Positions 1 through 7,773 of a stretch of 64,000 nucleotides of DNA are shown here, in pieces (position 1 is the stretch's first letter; each line of letters starts with the position of its first letter). Origin of the DNA: DASXMT01 sp963755985 (lineage in GTDB: Bacteria > Actinomycetota > Acidimicrobiia > Acidimicrobiales > RAAP-2); NCBI GenBank assembly GCA_963755985.1, contig CAVWLO010000003.1:1-64000 (forward strand), written 5' to 3'. Made by a program: the position numbers and the translations under genes. Below the pieces are notes generated by a model. The model was not told where the DNA came from. It made no database searches and saw nothing but the letters and a program-made list of their open reading frames with translations.

Positions 1-248
1 TCGGATTGTCGTATGGATCCCCCGTTCGCCCGTTGTAGAGGATGGTCTTGCCGTCCGTACCCATCTGACGTCGCCGTTGGCCGAGTCTGAGTGGAGCGGG
101 TCGAACACCTTCCGGATGGTCGGGTGCCTCCCGGCATCAGCATCCTCGTCCCAGTGCGCCCCGTCGAACACCGGCGTGGACACCCACACCGACGGGTCGG
201 TCCTCGGCCGGGTCTTGGTCTCGGTGCCCCGCAGCGGCGGCGTCGACG
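1..248 (-). pseudogene. rpoB: rpoB C-terminal continuation, out of frame and cut by the window edge
   Basis: Downstream of the stop that ends the main rpoB reading frame, two other minus-strand frames still encode RNA polymerase beta. From about position 246 to 70 one frame reads a stretch containing VSTPVFDGAHWDE, typical of RpoB after the GVPSRMNVGQ segment. From about 64 to 1 a third frame reads TDGKTILYNGRTG, the next conserved RpoB piece. Both frame changes have the sense expected from one missing base each, near 250-270 (in or next to a G-rich run) and near 62-75. Because rpoB is essential, consensus error is more likely than two true lesions so close together. The rest of the C-terminus lies left of the window. 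Confidence 0.75.
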
Positions 249-3083
249 CTAGCCGACGCCCTCCCACCCCCAGCGGGCGGCATAGCCCAGGTGCGACTCG
301 AGCACCTGGCCGACGTTCATCCGGCTGGGCACGCCGAGCGGGTTCAAGATGATGTCCACCGGCGTGCCGTCGGCCTGGTAGGGCATGTCCTCGATCGGGA
401 GGATCTTGGAGATGACGCCCTTGTTCCCGTGCCGGCCGGCCAGCTTGTCGCCCTCGGAGATCTTGCGCCGCTGGGCCACGTACACCCGGACCAGCTGGTT
501 GACCCCGGGTGGGAGCTCGTGGCTGTCCTCCCGGGAGAACACCCGGACGTCGATGACCTTGCCCGACTCACCGTGGGGCACCTTCAACGAGGTGTCACGG
601 ACCTCTCTGGCCTTCTCGCCGAAGATGGCCCGCAGCAGGCGCTCTTCTGGCGTCTGCTCGGTCTCACCCTTGGGGGTGACCTTTCCGACCAGGACATCGC
701 CGGCGTCGACCTCGGCGCCGATGCGGATGATCCCCCGCTCGTCCAGGTCGGCCAGGATCTCCTCGGACAGGTTGGGAATGTCCCTGGTGATCTCCTCGGC
801 ACCGAGCTTGGTGTCGCGGGCGTCCACCTCGTGCTCCTCGATGTGGATCGACGTGAGCACGTCGTCTTTCACCAGGCGCTCAGAGAGGATGATGGCGTCC
901 TCGTAGTTGTAGCCCTCCCAGGGCATGAAGGCCACCAGCAGGTTCTTGCCCAGGGCCAGCTCGCCGTTGTGGGTGGACGGTCCGTCGGCCAGCACGTCGC
1001 CGCGGGTGACCTTCTGGCCCTCCTCGACGATGACCTTCTGGTTGATGGCGGTGTTCTGGTTCGAACGGCGGAACTTGGCCAGGCGGTAGACCTTGCGACC
1101 GAGGTCGGCGCCGTTGCGGTCCTTCGCACCGGCCCGGTACTCGACGGTGATGGCCTCTCCCGACACCTCGACCACGGTGCCCTCGGCCTCGGCCAGCACC
1201 ACGTCGCCGGCGTCCCGGGCGGCGCGGGCCTCCACCCCGGTCCCGATGTAGGGCGCCTCGGGCACCACCAGCGGGACGGCCTGCTTTTGCATGTTGGCGC
1301 CCATCAGGGCGCGGTTGGCGTCGTCGTGCTCGACGAAGGGGATCAAGGCGGTGGAGACCGACACGATCTGCTTGGGCGAGACGTCCATCAGGTCGACCTC
1401 GGCCGGGGGCACGAAGTCGATCTCCGACGTGGTCCCGTAGGAGGTGGTGACGGCGCCCACTCGGACGCCGGTGCCCTGCGGGCCCCGGCGGACGAGGACC
1501 TTCTCCTCGGAGAAGCGGCTGTTGTCGTCCAGCGCAGCCGACGCCTGGGCGATGACGTGCTCTTCTTCCTCGTCGGCCGCCAGGTAGGTCACCTCTTTGG
1601 TCACCTGTCCGTCCACGACCTTGCGGTACGGCGTCTCGATGAAGCCGTACTCGTTCACCCGGGCGTAGGTGGCCAGCGAGCCGATCAGGCCGATGTTCGG
1701 GCCTTCGGGCGTCTCGATGGGGCACATCCGCCCGTAGTGGGAGGTGTGCACGTCGCGGACCTCGAACCCGGCCCGCTCGCGGGAGAGGCCGCCGGGTCCC
1801 AGCGCCGACAGGCGCCGCTTGTGGGCCAGGCCGGACAAGGGGTTGTTCTGGTCCATGAACTGGCTGAGCTGGCTGGTCCCGAAGAACTCCTTCACCGCGG
1901 CGACCACGGGACGGATGTTGATCAGGGTCTGGGGGGTGATGGCCTCCACGTCCTGGGTCGTCATGCGCTCGCGGACCACCCGCTCCATGCGGGACAGGCC
2001 CACCCGGACCTGGTTCTGGATCAGCTCGCCGACCGAACGGATGCGCCGGTTGGCGAAGTGGTCCTGGTCATCGATGCGGTAGCCCGACTCGCCGTCGGCC
2101 ATGTGGAGGGCCAGGTGGAGCATGTAGGTGGCCGAGGCCAGGATCTCCGAGGGGCTGAGGACGCCCTGGGTGGGCGTGGGACGCTCCAGGTCGATCTGGA
2201 GGATGTCGGAGATCCGCTCGATCTCCGGCCCGAGCTTCCGGTTCAGCTTGTAGCGGCCGACCCGGGTCAGGTCGTAGCGCTTCGGATTGAAGAAGGCGTT
2301 CTCGAAATACTGGCGGGCGGACTCGACCGAAAGCGGCTCACCGGGGCGGGCGCGCTTGTAGATCTCGAGCAGAGCTTCCTCCCGGGTGGGGGCGATGCTC
2401 TGCTCCTTTTCCCACTGGCCCTCGAGGAAGTCGAAGTGGCGGACGAACCGCTCGAGGAAGCCCTGGTCCTCGTAGCCGAGGGCGCGGAGCAACACGAACA
2501 GGGACAGCCGGCGCTTGCGGGCGACCCGGCACCCGGCGGTGACGTCCTTTGACGGCTTGGCCTCGACGTCGAACTCGATCCACTCGCCCCGGTAGGGGTG
2601 GATCGTCCCGGTGAACACCGTCTTGGCGTCACGCCCGGGCTGGAAGATGACTCCCGGCGAGCGGACCAGCTGGCTGACCACCACGCGCTCGGTCCCGTTG
2701 ACGATGAAGGTGCCCTTGTCCGTCATCACGGGGAAGTCCCCCATGAAGACGGTCTGCTCCTTGATCTCGCCGGTGCTGGCGTTCATGAACCGCGCCCGGA
2801 CAAAGACCGGGGCGGCATAGGTCATGTCCTTTTCCTTGCACTCCTCCACCGAGAACTTCGGCGGTGGGCGCAGGTCGGGATCGGTCGGGTCGAACTCCAG
2901 CTCCAGGCTCAGCTGGCCGGTGAAGTCCTCGATCGGGCTGATGTCATTGAACGCCTCGGCGAGACCCTTGTCCAAAAACCACTGGAAGGAATCTCGCTGG
3001 ATGGCGACCAGATCAGGTAGTGGCAGGGCCTCGTCAATGTTGGCGAAGGAAAAACGTTCCGGGCTCTTGGACCGTGCAGGCAA
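249..3083 (-). CDS. rpoB: RNA polymerase beta subunit (RpoB), reading frame ends early
   Basis: Beta subunit of RNA polymerase, which with beta-prime forms the catalytic core and carries the rifampicin pocket. The 944 residues cover the protrusion, lobe and fork; the rifampicin region is visible as SQLSQFMDQNNPLSGLAHKRRLSALGPGGL around residues 395-425, and the active-site segments GYNYEDAIILSERL and RHGNKG follow. Actinobacterial RpoB is usually about 1,150 residues or more, so the frame stops roughly 200 residues early; the missing part continues in other frames. The start is TTG at 3083, chosen because GGAGGAG lies just upstream and the protein begins as the family does. It follows rplL on the same strand, after a spacer with its own promoter candidates. 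Confidence 0.93.
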   Translation of the reverse strand: MPARSKSPERFSFANIDEALPLPDLVAIQRDSFQWFLDKGLAEAFNDISPIEDFTGQLSLELEFDPTDPDLRPPPKFSVEECKEKDMTYAAPVFVRARFMNASTGEIKEQTVFMGDFPVMTDKGTFIVNGTERVVVSQLVRSPGVIFQPGRDAKTVFTGTIHPYRGEWIEFDVEAKPSKDVTAGCRVARKRRLSLFVLLRALGYEDQGFLERFVRHFDFLEGQWEKEQSIAPTREEALLEIYKRARPGEPLSVESARQYFENAFFNPKRYDLTRVGRYKLNRKLGPEIERISDILQIDLERPTPTQGVLSPSEILASATYMLHLALHMADGESGYRIDDQDHFANRRIRSVGELIQNQVRVGLSRMERVVRERMTTQDVEAITPQTLINIRPVVAAVKEFFGTSQLSQFMDQNNPLSGLAHKRRLSALGPGGLSRERAGFEVRDVHTSHYGRMCPIETPEGPNIGLIGSLATYARVNEYGFIETPYRKVVDGQVTKEVTYLAADEEEEHVIAQASAALDDNSRFSEEKVLVRRGPQGTGVRVGAVTTSYGTTSEIDFVPPAEVDLMDVSPKQIVSVSTALIPFVEHDDANRALMGANMQKQAVPLVVPEAPYIGTGVEARAARDAGDVVLAEAEGTVVEVSGEAITVEYRAGAKDRNGADLGRKVYRLAKFRRSNQNTAINQKVIVEEGQKVTRGDVLADGPSTHNGELALGKNLLVAFMPWEGYNYEDAIILSERLVKDDVLTSIHIEEHEVDARDTKLGAEEITRDIPNLSEEILADLDERGIIRIGAEVDAGDVLVGKVTPKGETEQTPEERLLRAIFGEKAREVRDTSLKVPHGESGKVIDVRVFSREDSHELPPGVNQLVRVYVAQRRKISEGDKLAGRHGNKGVISKILPIEDMPYQADGTPVDIILNPLGVPSRMNVGQVLESHLGYAARWGWEGVG

Positions 3084-3256
3084 CGGCCTACTCCTCCCAG
3101 TTGCATGTTGGACAGGGCGACGTGTGGGTACGGCGATGTGATCTTTGTGAACTAAGGGTCGACAACGACGGCCGGAGCAGTCGAAGGGGCGCCGAGGCGC
3201 GCGTCATTCAGCCAGAAAAAGCAGAGAAGGCGTCAGGAGCGGCACGGCAACTAGAC

Positions 3257-3285
3257 ATCCTATACGGATGGGCACGCGTCCACAA
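3257..3285 (-). promoter_or_regulatory. candidate second rpoB promoter
   Basis: On the minus strand, TTGTGG (3280-3285) is separated by 17 nt from TAGGAT (3257-3262), close to the actinobacterial housekeeping pattern TTGACN-17-TANNNT. It lies about 170 nt before the rpoB TTG start. Sequence match only. Confidence 0.4.
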
Positions 3286-3289
3286 CCCC

Positions 3290-3305
3290 GGGGACAGAAG
3301 TCCCC
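3290..3305 (-). other. short hairpin in the rpoB leader
   Basis: GGGGAC and GTCCCC pair around a 4-nt loop to form a 6-bp stem. There is no T-run after it on either strand, so an intrinsic terminator is unlikely. It sits between the two candidate promoters, where it could be a processing or attenuation element. Confidence 0.4.
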
Positions 3306-3321
3306 TGGATTAAGCATGCTC

Positions 3322-3350
3322 AGGGTAGGAGGCAGACCGCCCGCCGTCAA
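3322..3350 (-). promoter_or_regulatory. candidate main rpoB promoter
   Basis: On the minus strand, TTGACG (3345-3350) and TACCCT (3322-3327) are separated by exactly 17 nt, an excellent match to an actinobacterial sigma-A promoter. Transcription would start near 3315, about 230 nt before rpoB, so rpoB (and presumably rpoC) can be expressed apart from the ribosomal-protein operon. Confidence 0.6.
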
Positions 3351-3449
3351 GGTTTGAGGCGAACTTCCTGGTCAAGAAGCTTTCGATTCCCTGGCGAGGC
3401 CCTGTTCGTGCCCCGGCCGCCGTCCACCGGCGACCGGGACCGAATCGGA

Positions 3450-3845
3450 CTACTTGAGCTCGACGCTGGCGCCGGCCCCCTCGAGCTGGGCCTTGGCCTT
3501 CTCGGCGTCTTCCTTGCTCGCCTTCTCCAACACGGGCTTGGGGGCGCCGTCCACCAGGTCCTTGGCCTCTTTGAGGCCCAGGCTGGTCAGCGAACGCACC
3601 TCTTTGATGACCTGGATCTTCTTGTCGCCGGCTCCGGTCAGGATGACGTCGAACTCACTCTTCTCCTCCTCGCCTCCTGCCGCATCGCCGCCACCAGCCG
3701 CGGGTGCGGCGGCGGCCACGGCCACCGGGGCGGCCGCGGTGACGCCGAAGCGCTCCTCGAAGTCCTTGAGCAGCTCGCTCAGCTCGAGAACGGACAGCTC
3801 AGAGATGCCGTCCAGAATCTGGTCCTTGGTCAGGGTGCCTGCCAT
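3450..3845 (-). CDS. rplL: 50S ribosomal protein L7/L12
   Basis: L7/L12 stalk protein, present in several copies per ribosome, which recruits and stimulates the translational GTPases. The 131 residues show the N-terminal dimerisation helices (LSVLELSELLKDFEERFGV, about 17-35), an Ala/Gly-rich hinge (about 36-60) and the C-terminal factor-binding domain (KIQVIKEVRSLTSLGLKEAK, about 76-95). Length is normal for actinobacteria. The ATG at 3845 has a good Shine-Dalgarno sequence (AAGGAG). It lies downstream of rplJ, separated by an unusual 227-nt spacer full of short repeats, and upstream of rpoB. Confidence 0.97.
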   Translation of the reverse strand: MAGTLTKDQILDGISELSVLELSELLKDFEERFGVTAAAPVAVAAAAPAAGGGDAAGGEEEKSEFDVILTGAGDKKIQVIKEVRSLTSLGLKEAKDLVDGAPKPVLEKASKEDAEKAKAQLEGAGASVELK

Positions 3846-3856
3846 CGTTGTTGCTC

Positions 3857-4010
3857 CTTACTTGCTTGGTCTCTTACTTGCTTGGTCTCTTACTTGCTTG
3901 GTCTTGTCGCTTTTTGTGCTTGGTCTTGTTGTTGGCGTGCTTTGGTCTTGTGCGTGCTTGGTCTTGTGCTTGCTTGGTCTTGTGCGTGCTTGGTCTTGTG
4001 ACTTGCCTGG
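3857..4010 (-). repeat. tandem repeats in the rplJ-rplL spacer
   Basis: Three near-perfect 16-nt copies of CTTACTTGCTTGGTCT (plus-strand sense) at 3857-3872, 3873-3888 and from 3889 are followed by about six diverged copies with the core GCTTGGTCTTG, up to about 4010. In the transcript (minus strand) the block is rich in A and C and poor in U, so it should be almost unstructured, and it ends directly at the rplL ribosome-binding site. The strand composition is very different from the flanking genes. Confidence 0.85.
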
Positions 4011-4072
4011 TTGCGTGACGTGGTCGGTCGCCGTGACTGGTTTCGATCGGTGGTTCTGGCTCGCCCAGCCGG

Positions 4073-4846
4073 CTATGCGGACGCCTCGTCGCCGGCCGGC
4101 CCGGATGCGGGTTCGGCTGCAGTCTCGGGCGCCGAGGCCTCCGCGGCCTCGGCTGCAGGTGCGGTCTCGGTGGCTTCGGCCGCCGGGGCAGGGGCCTTGG
4201 CTGCAGGTGCGGTCTCGGTGGCTTCGGCCGCCGGGGCAGGGGCCTCGGCTGCAGGTGCGGTCTCGGTGGCTTCGGCCGCCGGGGCAGGGGCCTCGGCCGC
4301 CGGGGCTCCGGCCGGCCCCTCTTCGTCCTCGCGCTTGGCCACAAGGGCGGAAAGACCGAAGGCCAGGTTGCGGGGCAACGCCTCGATCAGCCCGGCCAGC
4401 TGCTGGATCGGCGCAGCGAGCGCCCCGGCAACTTGAGCCAGGAGCGCATCCCGAGGCGGCAGGTCGGCCAGAACGGTGATCTCGGAGGCAGACAGCAGCC
4501 CGTCCCCGACGATGCCGCCCTTCACCACCAGGCTGGGGTTGCTCCGGGCGAAGTCACGCAAGGCCTTGGCCACCGCACTGACGTCGCCATCGACAAATGC
4601 GATCGCCGTGGGCCCGGTCAACAGATCTTGGATGGGCGCCTGGGGGCCGTCGGCCACGGCCAGGCGAACCAGCGTGTTCTTGTAGATCTTGTACTCGCCA
4701 CCTGCGTTGGCCAGCTCACGGCGCAGCTCGGCCAGCTCGGCCACGCTGAGACCGCGGTACTCGGTGAGGAGCGCGCCCTCGGACGCCTCGAGACGTCCCC
4801 GCACTTCGTTCACCACGGCCACTTTGTCGGCCCTCGGATTGTCCAT
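4073..4846 (-). CDS. rplJ: 50S ribosomal protein L10 with long Ala/Pro tail
   Basis: L10 anchors L7/L12 dimers to 23S rRNA at the stalk base and usually represses its own operon by binding the rplJ leader. The start is ATG at 4846 (protein MDNPRADK...), chosen because GGAGGGACC precedes it; a longer frame upstream adds residues unlike L10. Residues 1-170 are ordinary L10 (LLTEYRGLSVAELAELRREL near 27-46; YKIYKNTL near 52-59). Residues 171-257 are an Ala/Pro/Glu-rich extension absent from most L10 proteins, with three copies of a 16-residue unit. rplA is upstream and rplL downstream. Confidence 0.95.
   Translation of the reverse strand: MDNPRADKVAVVNEVRGRLEASEGALLTEYRGLSVAELAELRRELANAGGEYKIYKNTLVRLAVADGPQAPIQDLLTGPTAIAFVDGDVSAVAKALRDFARSNPSLVVKGGIVGDGLLSASEITVLADLPPRDALLAQVAGALAAPIQQLAGLIEALPRNLAFGLSALVAKREDEEGPAGAPAAEAPAPAAEATETAPAAEAPAPAAEATETAPAAKAPAPAAEATETAPAAEAAEASAPETAAEPASGPAGDEASA
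4148..4291 (-). repeat. 48-nt in-frame repeat in the L10 tail
   Basis: Three nearly identical 48-nt units encode three copies of a 16-residue motif (APAPAAEATETAPAAE) at residues 186-233 of L10. Copy-to-copy differences are few, suggesting recent duplication or correction between copies. Confidence 0.85.
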
Positions 4847-5088
4847 GGTCCCTCCAGAGCTCACGCTCGGACACGGGCCGCAGACACCATCGAGTGGTGA
4901 CGCACGAGCACGGCAGCTCGGTGCGGAACGCCTCATCGGGCGGACCCGGACGGGGTCCCTTCGGTACCAGGTACCTGGTACACCGGAGGTCTACGGCAGT
5001 TCGAACTTCAGTTGTAGCGGTAGGAGGCTAGCGCGTCCTCAGCCCTTCGGCCACGCGACTGGACCGACGGGCCGACAGGCGACGACGC
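4847..5088 (-). promoter_or_regulatory. rplJ leader (probable L10 autoregulatory region)
   Basis: A 242-nt untranslated stretch between rplA and rplJ. Leaders at this position commonly form the L10(L12)4 binding structure (family knowledge). Visible structure: a perfect 16-bp palindrome TACCAGGTACCTGGTA (4965-4980) and a hairpin with stem GGACCC/GGGTCC (4942-4958). I did not fold the complete leader, so a full match to the L10 leader family is not shown. Confidence 0.4.
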
Positions 5089-5814
5089 CTACGCGGTCGC
5101 CGCCAACTCGTCGTCGGTGCGGCGGGCGCGCAGCGGGTCGACGGAGATCCCCGGCCCCATGGTCGACGAGAGCGTGATCGCCCGGACGTAGCGGCCCTTG
5201 GCCGAGGCCGGCTTGGCCCGATTCAACTCGTCCATGACCGCGTGGAGGTTCTCGAGGAGCTGGGCCCGGTCGAAGGACGCCTTGCCGATACGCAGGTGGA
5301 TGTTGCCCACCTTGTCGGTCCGGTACTCGACCCGGCCACCCTTGAATTCGATGACGGCCTTCTCGACGTCGTCGGTCACCGTGCCCGTCTTGGGGTTGGG
5401 CATCAGGCCCCGCGGACCGAGCACTCGACCGAGCGTCCCGACCTGGCCCATGAGATCAGGCGTGGAGATGGCGATGTCGAAGTCCAAGAACCCCTCGTTG
5501 GCCACCCGGGACACGAGGTCGTCGGCACCGACCACGTCGGCTCCCGCCTTTCGGGCGTCGGCCGCCTTCTCCCCGGCCGCAAAGACGACCACCCGGGCGG
5601 TCCGTCCGGTGCCCGCGGGCAATGACAGCGTGCCCCGGACGATCTGATCGGCCTTGCGGGGATCGACGCCGAGCCGGACGGCCACTTCGACCGTCTCGTC
5701 GAATGACGCCTTGGCCGTGGCCTTGACCAGGTCGACCGCCTCGGCCGCGGAATAGAGCTGTTCGCGGTCGAATTGGGCGGTGCTCGCCTTGTACTTCTTG
5801 CCTCTGGACGCCAT
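5089..5814 (-). CDS. rplA: 50S ribosomal protein L1
   Basis: L1 forms the mobile L1 stalk that helps release deacylated tRNA, and often represses the rplK-rplA message. The 241-residue protein has the normal length and hallmarks: the N-terminal half with FDETVEVAVRLGVDPRKADQ and the signature GTLGRVLGPRGLMPNPKTGTV. The start ATG at 5814 (protein MASRGKKYKAS) follows GGAG at a normal distance; longer upstream frames do not resemble L1. It sits 38 nt downstream of rplK and upstream of the rplJ leader. Confidence 0.97.
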   Translation of the reverse strand: MASRGKKYKASTAQFDREQLYSAAEAVDLVKATAKASFDETVEVAVRLGVDPRKADQIVRGTLSLPAGTGRTARVVVFAAGEKAADARKAGADVVGADDLVSRVANEGFLDFDIAISTPDLMGQVGTLGRVLGPRGLMPNPKTGTVTDDVEKAVIEFKGGRVEYRTDKVGNIHLRIGKASFDRAQLLENLHAVMDELNRAKPASAKGRYVRAITLSSTMGPGISVDPLRARRTDDELAATA

Positions 5815-5852
5815 AGGGTTCTCCGTTTCCTGGATCTTGTGCAGCCCGGGGC

Positions 5853-6284
5853 TCAGCCGCTGACGGCGATGCCCATCGACCGTGCCGTTCCGGCAACCTG
5901 CCGCTTGGCCGCCTCCACGTCGTCGGTGTTGAGGTCGGGCAGCTTGATGGCGGCGATCTCGGCGATCTGGGTGTCGGTCACTGTTCCGACCTGTTCCCGG
6001 CCGGCGATGGCTGCGCCCTTGTCGAGCCCGGCGGCCTGGCGGAGCAGGGCGGGGGTCGGAGGGGTCTTGAGGACGAACGAGAAGCTCCGGTCCTCGTAGA
6101 TGGTGATGTCGACCGGGATGATCGAGCCCCGCTGGTTCTCGGTGGCCGCGTTGTACTGCTTGCAGAACTCCATGGTTTGCACGCCGTGGGGCCCGAGGGC
6201 GGTACCGACCGGCGGTGCGGGCGTGGCTCCGCCCGCGGGTAGCTGGATCTTCACGACGGCGAGGACGCGCTTCTTCGGTGGCAT
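5853..6284 (-). CDS. rplK: 50S ribosomal protein L11
   Basis: L11 binds the GTPase-associated region of 23S rRNA and is the target area of thiostrepton-type antibiotics. The 143-residue sequence shows the Pro-rich N-terminal motif (LPAGGATPAPPVGTALGPHGV, with a GGA repeat), then VDITIYEDRSFSFVLKTPP and the C-terminal RNA-binding domain with GTVTDTQIAEIA. The start has a clear AAGGAG. It lies 30 nt after nusG and 38 nt before rplA, in the conserved secE-nusG-rplK-rplA order. Confidence 0.97.
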   Translation of the reverse strand: MPPKKRVLAVVKIQLPAGGATPAPPVGTALGPHGVQTMEFCKQYNAATENQRGSIIPVDITIYEDRSFSFVLKTPPTPALLRQAAGLDKGAAIAGREQVGTVTDTQIAEIAAIKLPDLNTDDVEAAKRQVAGTARSMGIAVSG

Positions 6285-6314
6285 TGGTGGTACTCCTTAC
6301 GTGGTACTGCCGGG

Positions 6315-7151
6315 CTACAGCTTTGCGACCTGGCTGAATTCGAGCTCGACCGGGGTCTCCCGGCCGAAGATGTTGACGAGGACCTTGAGCTTCAGCTGGT
6401 CCTCGTTGATCTCGGCGATCTGGCCGGAGAAGTCGGCGAAGGGCCCTTCCTTGACCCGCACCGTCTCGCCGACCTCGTGCTCGAGGCGAGGGCGGCTGCG
6501 CTTGACCGGCGCCTCGGCGCCCTCCACCTTCACCTGGAGGATTCCCTCGACCTCCCGGCGGGACAGGGGGGTGGGCTTGGTGCCCGGGCCCACGAAGCCG
6601 GTGACGCCCGGCGTGTTGCGGATGACCGACCAGCTGTCGTCGTCCAGCTCGCACCGGCAGAGGAGGTAGCCGGGGAACACCTTCTTCTGGACCACCACCT
6701 TCTTCCCGTTCTTGAACTCGACGACGTCCTCCATGGGGATCACGACCTCGTAGATCCGGTCCTCCATGTTCATCGAGGCGGTCCGGCTGTGGAGGTTCGA
6801 CTTCACTTTGTTCTCGTAGCCGGCATAGGTGTGTACGACGTACCAGCTTCCGGGTTGGTCGAACGGGCTCATGACGTAGGGCTCGTCCTCGACCTCCTCG
6901 AAGGCATCATTCTCGGTCTCGGCGGCGACTTCGTCGGTCTTGGCGCCCGAGGCCGCGACTTCGTCGGACTCGGAGGCGACTTCCTCGGCCTTCGCACCGG
7001 CGACCGCGACTTCGTCGGTCCGGGAGGCGACTTCCTCGGCCTCCGCGCCTGGGGCGGTCACGGGCGCGACGGTGGCCACCGTGGCCTCGGCCACAGCACC
7101 GGCATCTTCGCCCTCAGGGGGCAGGTTTGTCTCTTCTTGGGTCACAGTCAC
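6315..7151 (-). CDS. nusG: Transcription termination/antitermination factor NusG with long acidic N-terminus
   Basis: NusG binds the RNA polymerase clamp and links it to Rho or ribosomes. The NGN domain begins at GSWYVVHTYAGYENKVK (about residue 101) and the KOW domain is seen in VRVKEGPFADFSGQIAEIN near the end. The first ~100 residues are an acidic extension with three variants of a 16-17-residue unit (EEVAS.TDEVAVAGAK type). I chose GTG at 7151, just 5 nt after the secE stop, implying coupling; GTG at 7145 is also possible, and no strong Shine-Dalgarno is visible. About 278 residues; long N-terminal extensions are known in actinobacterial NusG. Confidence 0.93.
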   Translation of the reverse strand: MTVTQEETNLPPEGEDAGAVAEATVATVAPVTAPGAEAEEVASRTDEVAVAGAKAEEVASESDEVAASGAKTDEVAAETENDAFEEVEDEPYVMSPFDQPGSWYVVHTYAGYENKVKSNLHSRTASMNMEDRIYEVVIPMEDVVEFKNGKKVVVQKKVFPGYLLCRCELDDDSWSVIRNTPGVTGFVGPGTKPTPLSRREVEGILQVKVEGAEAPVKRSRPRLEHEVGETVRVKEGPFADFSGQIAEINEDQLKLKVLVNIFGRETPVELEFSQVAKL

Positions 7152-7156
7152 ACCGA

Positions 7157-7408
7157 TCACGTCTTGAACAGCCAGAAAATAAACTTGGCGAAGGCATAGT
7201 TGAGGACAAAGATCAGGCCGATCAACAGCACCAGGGTGAAAAACGTCACCACCGTGTAGTTGATGACCTCGGCCCGATTGGGCCATGCCACCTGGCGTAG
7301 CTCCGATCGTACCTCGCGGAAGAACTGGCCCAACCGGAACGGCTGACGCTTGCTCCCCGAGCGCGGCTCCACGACCGTTCCTCGCCGAACGCCTCCCTCA
7401 TCCACCAT
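7157..7408 (-). CDS. secE: Preprotein translocase subunit SecE
   Basis: SecE clamps SecY in the general secretion channel. The 83-residue single-span form typical of Gram-positives shows FREVRSELRQVAWPNRAEV, the amphipathic helix motif, then one membrane helix (YTVVTFFTLVLLIGLIFVL). The start ATG at 7408 was chosen because the longer in-frame extension would run into tRNA-Trp. It lies between tRNA-Trp and nusG, as in many actinobacteria. Confidence 0.93.
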   Translation of the reverse strand: MVDEGGVRRGTVVEPRSGSKRQPFRLGQFFREVRSELRQVAWPNRAEVINYTVVTFFTLVLLIGLIFVLNYAFAKFIFWLFKT

Positions 7409-7468
7409 CAATGCCTGATTTCTCGGTTCACGTGCCGCTCTTCCTCTGCCGGTGCCGCGGGTGGTGAG

Positions 7469-7541
7469 CAGGGCAGGAGGGACTCGAACCCCCAACCGCC
7501 GGTTTTGGAGACCGGTGCTCTACCAGTTGAGCTACTGCCCT
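7469..7541 (-). tRNA. tRNA-Trp (CCA)
   Basis: A complete cloverleaf reads on the minus strand: acceptor AGGGCAG/CTGCCCT, D-arm, anticodon loop CTCCAAA (anticodon CCA) and T-loop TTCGAGT. No CCA tail is encoded. It precedes secE on the same strand. The 232-nt stretch upstream (7542-7773) holds no gene and no strong promoter match that I could find. Confidence 0.96.
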
Positions 7542-7773
7542 CTGTCGATCGCGAGGCCGCGAACGGTCAGCCGACCACAGGGGCGGGAAGTGAGGTTACC
7601 ACCCGAACCAGGGCCGTTCCCAAGCGGCACCGCTGTCCGGACGGGCCCTCAGCTGATCTTCGACCCGGTGGGCGGTCCGCCGGCCAGTCGGACCGGGTCG
7701 GCCCGTGTACCCACCCCCGTGCGCCGGGCCCGGTGGGGCTGAGCGGCTCTCGGCCCTCAGAAGGGATCCCTGA

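Larger units (their letters stand above)
3084..3449 (-). other. rplL-rpoB spacer with no gene; leader of rpoB
   Basis: A 366-nt spacer with no convincing reading frame. It contains two promoter-like pairs facing rpoB, a 6-bp hairpin between them and a long 5' untranslated leader of about 170-230 nt. In many bacteria this spacer carries an attenuator or RNase III site that lowers rpoB output relative to rplL; here the promoters suggest partly independent rpoB transcription (inference). Confidence 0.6.

Noticed and set aside
291..2552. A 753-codon open frame on the plus strand across rpoB
   Set aside because: It is antisense to a clear RpoB coding frame; long open antisense frames are expected in high-G+C genes and the product is low-complexity with no family likeness.
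3290..3305. The GGGGAC/GTCCCC hairpin as a rplL terminator
   Set aside because: No T-run follows on the minus strand and it lies downstream of a strong promoter-like pair, so a terminator call is not supported.
3874..4344. A minus-strand frame rich in Pro/Arg across the L10 tail and the repeat spacer
   Set aside because: It is another frame of the 48-nt L10 repeats and the 16-nt spacer repeats; no independent start site or family.
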